NCBI RefSeq assembly: GCF_039555335.1 | Contig: NC_092647.1 | Location: forward strand, 12,841,094-12,905,093 | DNA: 64,000 nt | Source: Amphiura filiformis | Taxonomy: Eukaryota > Echinodermata > Ophiuroidea > Amphilepidida > Amphiuridae | Direction: 5' to 3' | In this document: positions 1 to 14,100 of the stretch, piece by piece | How positions within the stretch are numbered: the stretch's first letter is position 1 | Layout: each line of letters starts with the position of its first letter | Position numbers and translations under genes: made by a program | The notes under the pieces: model-generated | The model's input: only the letters and a program-made list of their open reading frames with translations | Database searches by the model: none | What the model was told of the DNA's origin: nothing

Positions 1-980
1 TTGGCAAAACGTTTTAATAAACTGTCGCCAGCCAAGCATCACTTGCACTTGTGTATTCTTTCTCAAATCTGCGCTGCTTGCCGACACCAAGAAGGATCAC
101 ATTGCATAATTAATAAAACACACAAACAAATTTTCCCCACTTTCTTTCATCTTCATACATGTAAGAATTTCAATTTTCAATGGCTTATGAAAATCATATT
201 ACAGATTTCTCCAATACTTGTCAGCAAAAGAATGGACACACTTACCTTGGACAATGGTAACAAATTAGTTTGATCTTTTTGATCGACCATCAATGGTTGG
301 TCGATCCTTACTATCTATGAAATCAATCAATTGACTATTGTTAATTGTGATAACATATGAATCGTTGCCCGTATTGATTTTAACAAATACATGAATAAAT
401 TTAGCATGATTAATTAGGTGTTACTAATAACAAGCATCAAAGCAGCATTGACGATCCAAAGATTGAACAAATGTGTTTCTGGTGCCTTACAAATGATTGG
501 CAAAGATCTTAAATATTTACAATATATACACTATAATAAAGCAGCAGTCATCTAATGTCTGCCTGGATGAGATAAAAACATGACAATATCTAAAACGCAG
601 ATTATACACAATCATTGCACTCCGCATACTTTTCAAACCGCACTTCTGTTTGGTTGCTTTGATATAGGAGTATGAAAGGGTACTCTCAGCTAAATGATTG
701 GCACCAACAAAGAAAGAACATTTTGCATAAAAATCCATAAGGGAGCAAGTACTGTAAAATGTCTCAAAATACCTTAGCAAGTCAAGTATTTAATTTTGCT
801 ATGCCAAACAAAATAAAAAGTGATGATGTAAATGAATCATTTGTTACGCAATATCCATATTCAGTTTTTAAAAAAATATTCTTGCCGGTGTCCACGTTTT
901 GATAACATGCTAAAATCCCATCAAATTGAACTAAAAACAACAAGAACCAAAAACGCTGATCTCAAAAAATTCCAATTCAG
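1..980. other. 3' flank, nothing recognised
   Basis: AT-rich sequence without coding signal, clear repeat or RNA gene. The short palindrome-like GATCGACCATCAATGGTTGG near 282-305 is the only local structure seen. Confidence 0.5.
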
Positions 981-984
981 TTGA

Positions 985-1145
985 AATCATACAACCCCTA
1001 TTATATAGTGGAAGATATGACCTCAATTGCCCACACATGGGTTATAGATTTCAAATAAGTCACCCATTCAGGTAACCCCATTTGAAATTCAAACTAACTC
1101 CCTGCGTGGAAGATTAAGGTCATGTCTTCCATAGAGGGTGACTAC
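985..1145. repeat. GTGGAAGA palindromic repeat, copy 1
   Basis: Fold-back family with arms built on TTGAAATTC..ACTCCC and GTGGAAGA...TCTTCCA. This copy includes CACCCATTCAGGTAACCCC, shared in inverse orientation with the copy at 23378-23585. No transposase; probably a MITE. Confidence 0.6.
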
Positions 1146-1553
1146 TGGTATTGGGACAATGTATGCTTAACCTCACAAATTGCTCTGCGTAAAATTTGCA
1201 TGCTTCATTGCGTTCCCTTTGCATTCAAAGCCCATTATTTCAAATATAGTGCTTACATGTGACGCGCTTTAAGAAATCACAGTGCGTGATTTCCAATAAT
1301 GGGTGGCAAGAGTAATAGTACAACTTCTAATCTAAGGCAATGTGCACTTTTTAGTAGAAGCATGAGAGTTTCCACACATGAAGTTCAAGAAGCCCAAAAA
1401 TGAGGTGTTTGTATGACAAGTCCATAACGATAGGTCGTAGATAGCACAAACTATACATTATTTTAACCCTTGTGATTAGATGAGTAATTTCGTATGTCTC
1501 TCAACAAGATCGGAGCATTTTCAACTTTATATCCTGTATGATATTCTGTTATC

Positions 1554-1559
1554 TTTATT
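1554..1559 (-). terminator. Candidate NKTR polyadenylation signal
   Basis: AATAAA on the minus strand about 300 nt after the NKTR stop. The position suits a short 3' UTR. Not proven; AT-rich sequence gives chance matches. Confidence 0.45.
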
Positions 1560-1560
1560 A

Positions 1561-1855
1561 GCGGTCACCAGTGGTCAAATCCAAAATGGCTCCAAGTCTT
1601 AAAATCAACATTGGATGTTGAATTTCATGTGTAGAAACTCTCATGCTTCTACTAAAAAGTGCACAATGGTGCCCCTGTTTGGGAGCTTAGCAGCTCTACT
1701 AATAGAATGTATGATCTGCTACATTGACGGACGGATGAATAGCTGGATCATTCTACTTTGGGAACGGCTCACGTTATTATTGCTGCTTCTCAACTTCTAC
1801 TATACGATCTGCTACAGCAACATTTCAATCTATTCATACTCCGGAAAGGTCAAAG
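1561..1855 (-). other. NKTR 3' UTR with decayed copies of RS-coding sequence
   Basis: On the plus strand, 1708-1770 and 1800-1850 resemble 1888-1960 inside the last exon (shared order GATCTGCTAC, GACGGA..GAT, CTACTT.GGGA.CGGCTC). The RS-coding repeat therefore seems to continue, degraded and with stops, beyond the present TAA. Inference: the ancestral RS tail was longer, or the repeat duplicated into the UTR. Confidence 0.5.
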
Positions 1856-2102
1856 TTATCTGCTGGATCTCGATGAAGAGCTACTGTACGACCTGCTACG
1901 GCGACGGCGACGGATCGATCTACTTCTACTTCGGGAGCGGCTCAGCGACCGACTGGATCTTGATGATCTTGACCTGGATGAGCGCGATGATGAGCTTACT
2001 GAACGACTACGACGTCTCCTCCTTGGACTCGCTCTGTCTCTGGAATAACGTCTGGGTGATCTACGCCCTCTAGGTGGAGATCTCATTCTTCTGCCAAAAG
2101 TT
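1856..2102 (-). CDS. NKTR: NKTR last coding exon (RS tail and stop)
   Basis: From acceptor AG 2104-2103 to TAA at 1858-1856. Encodes [19 protein letters not shown], then long Ser/Arg alternation ending [13 protein letters not shown]. Vertebrate NKTR likewise ends in an RS tail. Mirror-strand ORFs here are shadows of the RS codons. Confidence 0.9.
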
Positions 2103-5100
2103 CTGAAAACAGTCATAAATAATGCAGACAAAATTCATGAGTATTACAAGTACCAACAGTTCCACTTGAGTGAGAGGGGTGTTGAGATGTCAACACATAC
2201 ATGTAGTTCCTCTTGAGTGAGAGGGGTGTTGAGATGTCAACATATACATGTACAGTTCCTCTTGAGTGTGAGGGGTGTTGAGGTATCAACAAACACACCC
2301 CCACTTGAGTAGAATTGTGGAGGCATCCACACACACGTCTATGGGTGAAACCTAACACCCCTCTCAATCAAGTGGGTGAGTCAAGAGATAATAGTACCAA
2401 TAATTGATTTTTCAATTGTTCAAAACTTTGTTGGCTGATTATCATGCATTGTTTAGCATTATCGAGATTCCTGCTCATGATTCAAATTCATAAGAAATCG
2501 GACCATTCCATTTGAAATCCACACTGCCCCTGTGGAAGATTTAGCTAAAGTCTCCCACAGAGGGAGTATGGGTTTCAAATCGATCAAGCAATTGGGTAAC
2601 TTCCATCTGAAATACCCCAATTGTGGAAGATGTGAATATAGCCATATATAGGGGGAGTAAGGGTTCAAAATAATTAACCCTGGCCATTCCATTTGAATAA
2701 CACACTCCCTCTGTGGAAGACTTTTCTTACCCCTATTGGCAAAACACTTCTAATTAAGTAAATATAAGTAGTATTAATAAAACAATTTTGGCTAAATATT
2801 ATTCAGCATAGTAACTAGTAGTTTCACGCCTCACAGCGATCGTCAGACTATTGTAAGTAGTATTAAATACTATTTTCTTTGGGGCTACAGATTCCAATTT
2901 GAACACAACCCATGACGTTTAACCCTTAGTATCAACGTACCTTCTACCGCGGCTTGGAGATCGGCTTCGTCTAGGTGATCTGGACCGGGATTTGCTGTAG
3001 CTGCCACGCCGCCTCCGGTCTCGTTCAAATCGTCCACCCGATGGACTTCTCCTAAATCAATTCGACAAGAAATAGAAAATGGGTTTTGTTAATGGCAAAA
3101 TATTATTGGCTTGCATCATTGGACATACAAGCCTGCTATTTTAATGATAACAAAGTTCTAGTTTGGGGTACTTTTTGAAAGTCCATGTCAATATCAAGTG
3201 CCCCCCCCCCCTGGGTAATGGGCAAATACAGTACCAGTAGTAACTAAATTTAGACAAAACTGTGTTACTTCTACCTATTTTTCAGAACTGTATGCACAGG
3301 CCCCACAAATGAAGTAAAAATTTTGAAAAATCCTATTGAAATTTGGATAATCGTGCTTGGTGCTCCCCAATCGAATGACTGGCACTACGCCACTGTTTAG
3401 AGATTGTCATGATCACAAAATCACATGGTCAACTAATATATGGATGGATATAGGATATATTCAACTAATAAATGGTTGGGCTCACTTTCAAATTCTCCAT
3501 ATCCAATCCACACTTGAGTACCACTCCAGTAGTCTTTGTCAAAGACACTCAAGATCCTTACAGAGCAGGGGAGGTGGCAAATTCAAGCTACAAGCAGCGA
3601 AACCGCGAAACGTTGTAGGCCTGCTCACTTTTGCGGCACCGCTCTTTTAACTACTGGGTATTTATAAATTATACTAATACAATATTTTTGTGGGTAAATA
3701 ACCAACAGGCCTTTCAGAAAGGCTACCCCCACCGGAAATAAAAGAGTAGTCATATTTACCTTCTGTCTCTGCCATATCTTGGTCTGCTTCTTGAACGACT
3801 TCTTGATATTCTCCTCCTCTCCCTTGACATGGACCTGGATCTTCCTCGTCTACCTAGCGGCCTTCTAACAGGACTTCTTGAGCGTGACCTTGATCTGGAC
3901 CTACGCCTGGGTCTCCTTGGAGATGATGAACGCCTTCGTTTTGGGCTGCGCGAACGGGACCGGGACTTGGCAGGTGAAAATATCCTGGAACGTTTTGGTG
4001 GTGACCGACGTTGTGATGGTATACTCCGACGGGATGACCTGTCCTCTGCGCGTCTCACAGGGCTTCGTAATCTGGACCTTGGTTGCGAAGATCGTCTCAC
4101 TGGACTGCGAGATCTGGATTTGGAGCGGGATACTGACCTTCTTGGAGATTTGGTCCTAGATTTTCTCAAGGGCCTATCTTTACCTCCGACTGGAGTACGG
4201 GATCTAGACCTTGTGGGTGATCGTTGTGGTGTTTTACGCTGCCTTGCTGGGGACACTCTCTGATCATGAGACCCAGGTTTTTCACGCAACTCTTTGGTAT
4301 GAGAACGATTACTCTGTTCAGTTGGTTTAGCTGGACTGCCAGAACTAGAATGTGAAGATGCTGAATGTGATCTGTATAAACATTAAAAAGTAAATAAACA
4401 AACAATGTAAATAAAACAAAAAGCAAATTTACCACATTGGGCAGATTTTGATTTTGAGGTCTTAGACAAAATGCTGAAAATTTATTTAATTTACACCCTG
4501 ATGTTTTTTGATCTCTTAAGGGGTGGGGTATGAACCTTTGGACAGTATTTATTATGGGACATTAGAGCACATCAGACATATCGAATTGCATTCTGAATAC
4601 GAAGAATGTCCTTCTGATATCAAATAATTTTGATTTTTTGAAATTCGCAATGTAATACACATTTTATGGCAAATGATGAAAAATATATATTTTTGATATT
4701 TAACAGTACTCGAAGTAAACTTTATAAATCTGATAATACCGTATTTAGTCAAATAAACGCCCCGAGCGTTACATTTTCCCAAGGGGGGCATTTATTAGAG
4801 GTCATTTTTAGCACGACAATTCCCGTTAAAATCATTAGGTAAGCTTAAAAGTCACGCTAAAATGACGAACTATGACCTTTTGACACTGACTTTTGGTTCA
4901 CTTCCGGGTTTCGGATGCAGATTTTCGCCATTTATTGACGCTATTATCAACCATGTGAGCAACTTGGTAAGCTTGGTTGAAAAAAAAGTGGTGGGGGCAT
5001 TTATTTGAGGGGGGCAACTATTTGACTGAAATATGGTATGTACTTAAAGTGTATGTAGGTGGGATGAAAAGCCGACGATCAATTGAAAATTTTGACCTTA

Positions 5101-8100
5101 CGTATTGAAGATATGGATTTTTTTCCTAAAACACCAAAAAAAATTAGGTCTTTTTGGAAAAAAAATCCATATCTTCAATATGAAAGGTCACAATTTTCAA
5201 TTGATCGTCGGCTTTTCCTCCCAGCTACATACACTTTAAGAATATATCATTAGATTTATAAAATTTACTTGAGGACTGTTATATATCAAAATGTGAAAAA
5301 TATCAAATTTTAATAATTTGTCATAAAATTTGTATTATATCGTGAATTTCAAAAAATTAAAATTATTTGATATCAGAAAGACATTCTTCGTATTCAGAAT
5401 GCAATTTGATATGTCTGATGTGCTCTAATTCTAATGTCCCACAAAAAATACTGTCGAAACGCTCAAAACGCTCGTTCCAGATCCCTTAAAGTGATCCAAG
5501 TCATTAATAAAACTTCTATCAGATGCAGTGTTTTGTATGAGACATTCTGACCATATTCGACGAAATAGCACTTTTTTATTATGAAAGTTGATCTGGACAT
5601 TTCCAATGTAAAATAATTTTGCAATTTAAGAAAACAACAGCAACGACAAGAACTGTAAAAACACTCCCATGGACCATGCGCTTGACGAATCATGTATGGC
5701 ATTTCACAGGCTATATCCCAATTTATAGTAGTCTGGTACTGAGCTAATCTATTTAAAGTCTACACTCCCCCTGTGGAAGATTTTGGTAACATCTTCCACA
5801 GGGGGAGTGTGAATTTCAAATGGAATTATTCGCAGGTCTGTCCTGGCTAAAATGCAAACGTGAAGTGATTACCGCTTTCATCCTTATGAAACGCCTGAAT
5901 AACCAATCAATGCGATATTGTTATACAATCGCTCAACAAACGCTTTGTAGAACAGCTGATAGCTTTGTAAGAAAAAACATTTGACACATTTGACAACTAT
6001 TTGAAACTCACCCTCTATCTGTGAAAATTCACATTGAATCTTTCTCAGAGGGCATTCTCAGGTTTAGTCATTCTCAGACTGTGTATGAAATTCAAATGGA
6101 GCTGCCTAATGTGTTTATTCCATTTGAAACTCGTACTCTCCCCGTGGAAGATATTTCAAAAATCTTCCACAGGGGAGTGTGGACTTTAAATGGATTAGTC
6201 CAATTTATCATTATGGAGAAATCATGACGACATACATCATATATTTATATCTGATACATACCGTGATCTATGGCTGGACGCTGACTTTCTTGAGGATCCT
6301 CGGCTTCTGGACCTGGCTTGCCTACTTCCAGGTCTATCACTAGTTTGAGCTTCAGCACCAGACTGGTTTTCCACACTCCTCCCACCCCTGTCACTTTCAT
6401 TTCTCCTATCATGTTCTGCTTCATCGCCTTCACCCTGTTGGTTGACTCGGGTCTGCCCTAATCCTTCCCTCAACTCATCCCCTCCATATAAGTCGTGATC
6501 ATCCTGGCTCGTTTCTTTAACGTTGGTATCCACTTGAGGAGTCGGGCTTGCTTCGCTCTCGCTCTCACTACTGCTGTTCGATGAGCTATCACTTTCACTG
6601 CTGCTACTACTGCTCTTATGATCATCCCTACTGCCATTTTCAACACGTGGAGGTTCCAACTGCTTGCTGACCTGAGCGCTGTGGATATCGTCATCATCAT
6701 CATCATCCTCGTCATCCTCTTCAAACCGTTTTCTTTCCTCTTCCGCTTGATTTCTCTCATCACCTACTGATGGTGATTTAGAACCTCCCGATTCACTTTG
6801 CTGACGCTTTGACCTCAGAGGCCAGCTACTTCTTTCTGTTTGTACATCAGTTCTGGGGTCATCATCGGTGTCTCTTTCCTGCGACTCCTTTTCTCTGCTA
6901 TCTGGACTTTGATCATCATCGTCACCAACCCTACCAGCGGCTTTCTTTTCTTCCTCTGCCACAAATGCCCTTATCTTCCTGTTGTGAGATGCAAGTGCTT
7001 CGAGACGAGCTTCAAGCTCGGACCAATGGGTTCCGTTCTTGTCTATCGCCCCTTGACTTTCTGGATGATCATCATCGCCCCTTCTCCTGGTTTCTTCCGA
7101 CTCATTTGTTTCTTCGTTATTCTGAGAGTCCTCATCCTCATATTCTTCTTGTGGGCGTTGAGTATCTGCTGCTTTTTTCGATTCTGTTATCTCTTTGGTG
7201 CCTTCATCTCTGACCTGCCCTTCGTCATCCTCTTCCGGTGGCTTCCATAGGAAGCGTTCTTTCACACTTGGACTCTTCTTCCGCTTTTCTTTGGACTTCT
7301 GATACCGTTTACGATTTTTACTTGAGTACGGATCGGTTACATCATCATGCATCTCTATCCTTTTGTTTTCCGGTTCCATTCTCTCAGGACTCGACGATCT
7401 TGAGCTTTCTGACGATTTGGAGTCACGAGATGATTGCCTTCTTTGAGGAGAGCGTGACACACTCCTTGATGGTGATCTACGCCTTCTTGTGTGTAGTTCG
7501 GGGGATGGCGATCTATGCTTTCGTGGCTCTCTTTTGTCTGATGGAGATCGTTTCTTCAATGGCTGTTGCTCTGTAGATCTGATTCTTTGTAATGGAGGGG
7601 AATCTGGAGATCGGGTTCTTTGTAATGCAGGAGATGGACTTCGAGTCTCAGGTCTGTAAAAATACAAGAAAATTAATAATTATTTTTGTTAGAAAATAAA
7701 AACTCACAATAAAGAGTTATTGTTTTCGTTCCATTAACTGCCCATGCCCACTCACATTTTGGTTAAACATCTATAACTATTAATTAAGGTTACGTGGCCT
7801 TAATATCAGGGCATGGTGACACAGCAGTATGGGCTCTTGTCTTGCAATTGGTGGATTACGCATTTGAGCCCCGGCAAGGCACTTCACCTTCCTCTCTACC
7901 CAGGGGTGAAGCTGTTATGATTATTGTCCATTGAGCGCCACCCAAAGGTATGAGCATGCCTTGGGTATTGTATGGCAGCTGACATATTCTAACGACAGCG
8001 GAATAAATGTAAAGCGCTTTGATACATGTGCACATGTGAAAGGCGCTGTATAAATACCAACATTTATTTATTTATTTTACAAATGCAAAAGGGATGAGTG

Positions 8101-11100
8101 ATGCATCACTTTTTTCTGCCACACACATCTCTTTTTAAAAGCAATGCATCGCAATAGTTCAGCTTAAATCCAAGTACATGGTTCACAGAGTACTTATCAA
8201 CAGTCAAAGTCCCTGTGCATTGTATGATGTGAATTCTCGCATATTCATGAGGGCTGATTGTTCGATCGTGCAGTGTCCAACAATCACGCCAGCTTTGTGT
8301 GCCTTCGCGTACACACGATAGAGTGTTGCGTGCTTTCGCGATTACGCTTTAGGCTGTGAAAATACCCGGTAAGTGCATAGCAGTTTTGCCTGTCACATGT
8401 CATGAAACAATTGGCCCTCATTATCGGGTGATGCAGAGACTTTTGACTGGTTGTACGCGGTCTGTTATCTCTTTCGTCCATGACATGGTTATATTACACC
8501 AATTAGCAGCTTACCTTACTGGTGATCTATGTCCATCTCTGTCTTGTCTCTGTGGTGACCTGTCTCTGTTGTAGCCGTCTTTGTCTTTGGTATCTCTGTC
8601 TTCTGAATACCTTGGTTTCCACCGCTTTTGACCGGGTTTCCAGTGAGTTGGTGGTGGACTTTCATCAAAGCCTTGAGCCGATTCTCTGTAAGATAACAAA
8701 AAACAATTCATCAAAACTAGTCAAATTACACAAATTTATTATATGAATTATTGGTCAAGTATGTGTGATTTGAATAATATGTAGAAGATATGTGACATGG
8801 CATATCAAAAGGAGACACTTTTGGGCAGGTTATCAATTTTGCGTGTTTTAAATATCTTAAATATATAGATATTTTGCTCCGCAATGCCGTTTCCCTAATG
8901 TAATTGGACGTTCCTAAGCAAAGATATTGAGTTCATAATCTATGGTATTATAAAATTGGAAATTGAGATACCGACCTTTAAAAATATTATTGACAATTGA
9001 TATCCTGATTGACATCTTGAAAAATATTTGAAAAAATACAAGATGCCAGGTATATTCTGGTCTGAAACTATCAGACAATATTTTAAACATTATTAACATC
9101 ACAAATTTGCAACAAACCCAAATTTTGAAAAAATCACCCCGGGCAGATTTTTTGCTATTTCTCCATTTACGATCCTGAACCAAAGGGCCTCCTTTCGATA
9201 TACCACATCACATATATACATCATGCTACATCTGTTTCCCATTATTTCTGAACACTACCTTCATTGACCTAAAACTGTCCAAGATATACCTTCCAGTCTC
9301 AACCCTGCTTCTTCAAAGGACCCATTATAGTTAACTGCTAAGAATGCAGACAAATCACATAAAAAACATCTTAAGGGGTCGGTCACCCACCTTTGCACAG
9401 TATTTTTTGTGGGACCTGAGAGCACATCAGACATATCAAATTGCATTCTGAATACGAAGAATGTCCTTCTGATATCAAATAATTTTGATTTTTTTAACGA
9501 TATAATACAAATTTTATGGCAAATTGATATTTTAATATTAAAAATTGATCATACATAATGTATTTACACCATCCTCTAAGTCAAATTTAAGTGTATGTAG
9601 CTGGGAGGAGAAGCTGATGATCATTTGAAAATTTTGACTTTTCAGATTAAAATATACATTTTTTTTCAAAAATGACATAAAAATTTAGATCCTTTAGGGA
9701 AAAATGTTTATTTTCAATAAGAACGGTCAAGTAATTGTCGGCTTTTCCTCCCAGCTACTGTTTTTTTCGCCTTATGAATCCAAAATTTAGTAATTCTACT
9801 CACCTTCCTTTTGATGGCAGTTGTCTTGTGATTGTCACAACAAGAGGACTCATTGACCTGCGACGACCTTGTGACCTCTCCCTGACTTTTGATCTGTCAT
9901 CTTCTGGTGTAAACCTCCTCTCAATTCTGATGTTTGGTCGCGATTCTCTCTGACCTCGTGGTGATCTGCGATTCTTCCCCCTTTCTTGCGACTCCTCCCT
10001 CCTTTGCCCGTGACCATCTTCCGGTCTTGATCTCTTGGATCTGCTTTCCCTGGAAGGACTTGCCGATCTGGATCGAGATCTGGACCAGTCTTTCGATCTA
10101 GACCTCCTCCTCTGTTGCTTCTTCCTTTGTGGTGACACGAGTGGTGAAGCAGATCGTTCTCTTGTCTTGTGATTGATTCCGCGAGATGCGACTGGTGAGC
10201 GAGATGTAGAAAACTTTTTCGACTGGTCTTTAGATGGCATGTCTCTGCCGTTTCTTGCTGATGGTCTGCGTTTCCTTGGAGACTCTGACGCAGATCTTTC
10301 TACAGACGAGTCATCACGGTGTAACCTTTTATTTCTGCTGGGTTTTTTCAGCAGACTCTGATCCTTTCTTGTCTTTACTTCCTTGGCTTTTCTTTGTCTT
10401 CTTGGTTTTCTTTTCTTTCTTGGACCTTTGGGATATCAAATCAAAATATCATGATACAGTTGGTATTCTGGTATTATTCCCAATTAGGCAAGAAAAAAAA
10501 CCTGTCCTACATACTAAATTGACCCAGATGTTGGAATTTGTTTTTTAATTTTGGTGATTTGGGAAATTTTTGGGGGTCATTTGCAAAAAACAACAAGTCC
10601 TTCTGTAGAACAGATTGTTTGTTTTTGTTTTTATATCACCTTAGTATGCACCATGAAAACTATGTTGGGTGTGGTCTTCTTTTCATCCTCTATTTCTTGC
10701 CCTTCTTCTTACTTTCAATTTCATGAAAGACCAGCATTCTTACACAGCCGTGACGTTAGTCACGGCTGTGTCTTTTTTCTTACAGGTTCTTTCTTCTTTC
10801 TTTCTTTCTTTCTGTCAACCATTACATTTGCTCTAGCACTCACACGCTTACATCGATTTTGACCTAACTTGGTCACAATAATCATTGACCGTGCCCCTAC
10901 ATGTCATATGAAACTTGCGGGGTCAAAGGTCACGCAGGGGTCACAGGTGTCAAAAACGTGATTTCAACTAAAAATGCATCTTCTCCCACAACTTACGTCG
11001 GACAGCAACCCCACTTGCACACATGTATTGCTATTACCCAGGGTCTATGTGGTGTACACAGATTTGGGGTCAAAGGTCATTAAGGGGTCACTTCCGGTAT

Positions 11101-14100
11101 AAAACGAAAAACCTTCAAAAAATTTTATTAGCTAAATAAAACATAGCACAGTAACGGTATGTTCACATATGATCTGCAGTCACCCAATGTATATGTGGTA
11201 TTTTTTTTATTTGGGGTCAAAGCTCATTAAGGGGTCACTTCCGTATAAAAAGAAATACCTTTAAAATGCATCTTCTTCCACAAATTATGTGGGACAGAGA
11301 CGCCACTTGCACACATGCATTTTTATTACCCAGTGTCTATGGGGTGTACACAGATTTGGGGTCAAATGTCATTAAGGGGTCACTTCCGGTATAAAACGAA
11401 ATACCTTCAAAACATTATTTTAGCTAAGTAAAACATGGGACAGTAACGGTATGTTCACACATGATCTGCAGTCACCCAATGTATATGTGGTATTTTTTTA
11501 TTTGGGGTCAAAGCTCATTAAGGGGTCACTTCCGGTATAAAACGAAATACCTTTAAAATGCATCTTCTTCCACAGATTCTGTAGGACAGAGACGCCACTT
11601 GCACACATGCATTGTTATTACCCAGTGTCTATGGGGTGTACACAGATTTGGGGTCAAAGGTCATTAAGGGGTCACTTCCGGTATAAAACGAAAAACCTTC
11701 AATTTTTTTTATTTGCTAAGAAAAACATAGGACAGTAACAGTATGTCCACACATGAATTGTGGTTACCCAGTTTAAAAGTGGTATTATTTTATTTGGGGT
11801 CAAAGGTCATTAAGGGGTCACTTCCGGTATAAAACGAAATACCTTTAAAATGTTTCTTCTTCCACAAATTACGAGGACAGTGACGCCACTTGCACACATG
11901 CATTGTTATAACACAGTGTCTATATGGTGTACACACATTTGGGGTCAATGGTCAGTAAGGGGTCACTTCCGGTATAAAACGATATACCTTCAAAATGCCC
12001 CTTCTGACACATGCATTGTTATAACACAGTGTCTATATGGTGTACACACATTTGGGGTCAATGGTCAGTAAGGGGTCACTTCCGGTATAAAACGATATAC
12101 CTTCAAAATGCCCCTTCTGCCACAAAAAGCATAGCAAAGTGATGCCACGTGGACACGTGCATTGACATTAGCCAATGTCTATGGGGTTTTCATATATTTT
12201 GGGGTCAAAGGTGATTAAGGGGTCACCACACGGCTGTGTTCGTGGTCTTAGACCACAGCTAAGTCTAGTTTTCTTTTCTTCCCCTATTTCATGCACATGC
12301 TATTCTTCTTTCTTTCAACTTCATAAAGGGCCAGCATGCTTTTTATAAGCTTTTTTATAAAATGGATCTGGGCTTTGGTCTAAGCATGTGCCCTTACCAA
12401 CCAACCAGGTAAATAAACAAACAAACAAAAACACAAGATATACCAGATAAGAACTTACTTGTCTTTTTTATGCTTCTTCTCCTTCTTTTTCTTTGTACTC
12501 TCTTTTTTCCTGTCATTACTTTTTGCCATTCTGCCGTCATCTTTTTCTTTCTTCCTGCAAAGCAATGAATCGCAAAAAGAAAATGCTCACAATGTGCATT
12601 GGCTGCTCCAGGGTAAGATTAAAATTTGTTCATAAGTAATAACTTTCAATGCTCACAATTGTTTGAAGTTTTTTAAAAACATATTGGTACTAAATTTGCA
12701 TTAATTTTCCTTAAAATCTTTGTGGTTAATCATCATCACATGAAGAGGACCAACATGATTACCTGTACCTCTCAATATTACATAGAAAAAGATATGCATT
12801 CACTTTGATGAAATGAGGTCTATATGCTTCACCTTAGCAGGACATTAAGAAAATGCAAGACACAATGTGAGCTCAAGGAACACAGTGGAACAAGATTTCG
12901 ACCAGTGATCAAAATGCCCTGGGTTCACATCCCTGTTGAGTCCTGATTACCTGTACCGCTCAATATTATTGAAAAAGATATGTATTCACTTTAAAGAAAT
13001 GAAGAAATGAGGTCTATATGCTTCACCTTAGCAGGACATTAAGAAAACGCAAGACACAATGTGAGCTCAGGTAACACAGTGGTACAAGATTTCGACCAGT
13101 GATCAAAATGCCCTGGGTTCACATCCCTGTTGAGTCCTGATAGTTCTCACTCCCACATTATGTTACATCAGTTTGACCCAGCTTCATAAAGATTTTTTGA
13201 TAGCTATTTTCAAATAAATTTTCCTATTTATTCCATTTTGGGCAAACATTCTACTATCATAATCACCCATATACACCCAAATCTAATTAGAATCCTTTCA
13301 AATTCTTGATTTCTGCTGAGTCATATGCCCAATAAAAGTATATCATTTGCTTATCTCTCGCTTCGGATATCTGGCTACTATAACATTTTTCACCCTGATA
13401 TGGCAGTGATGTCAGTGCACATTCCATTGGGCGCAGCTACAAATCACTTGTGTTTGCTCAAAGGGCTGGCGTACACATGCATGCACTTAAAGAGGAGGCA
13501 TACATGCACGCACGAAAAAGCTGCCTCAATATCTTGACATCACTGCCACATTAGATCAGCATAAAAATGGTTAGCATTAATAAATGACTGATTTTATTTA
13601 CAAATAAAAAGTCTTCTCCCAGATCTTACGATGCAACCACAACCAAACTATGTAAGAAAGGTGACTTCTGTCATAAGGCTTAACCCTATGGGCACTAAAT
13701 TGGCCTCTAAGAACTATTTTGATTGGTTGCAAATACAGCTATATCATGTAATGAACCAATCAGAGATATGGTCAGTACAAGACGGGCTGAAGAGGATTAA
13801 CTTTCAAATTGCTCAGAAATCTAAAAGCTCTATTTTGATTGGTTTCTTAGATAATTACATCATGTAATTAACCAATCATGGGCAATGTAACCCCATTGGG
13901 GTTATCATTTTGTTTTGTTTTCTTACCAATCTATCTCCTCCAGTGCCTTTCCTCGTTCCCATTTCTCAGGGGACATTCTGCGCCTCCTGTCTCCAGCAGG
14001 TCCTGCTTGCTGCACCCTAAACCATCGTGGATTGGCTTTACCCTGTTCTTGTCGCCTTTCCTCTGCACGCCAGTGAGGTGGAGTAATACTACGGGACCGG

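Noticed and set aside
1615..2073. Plus-strand open frames with Leu/Asp-rich translation (also 1758-2048, 3829-4263, 6809-7576)
   Set aside because: They are antisense shadows of the RS-coding exons; Arg-Ser codon repeats leave opposite frames open.
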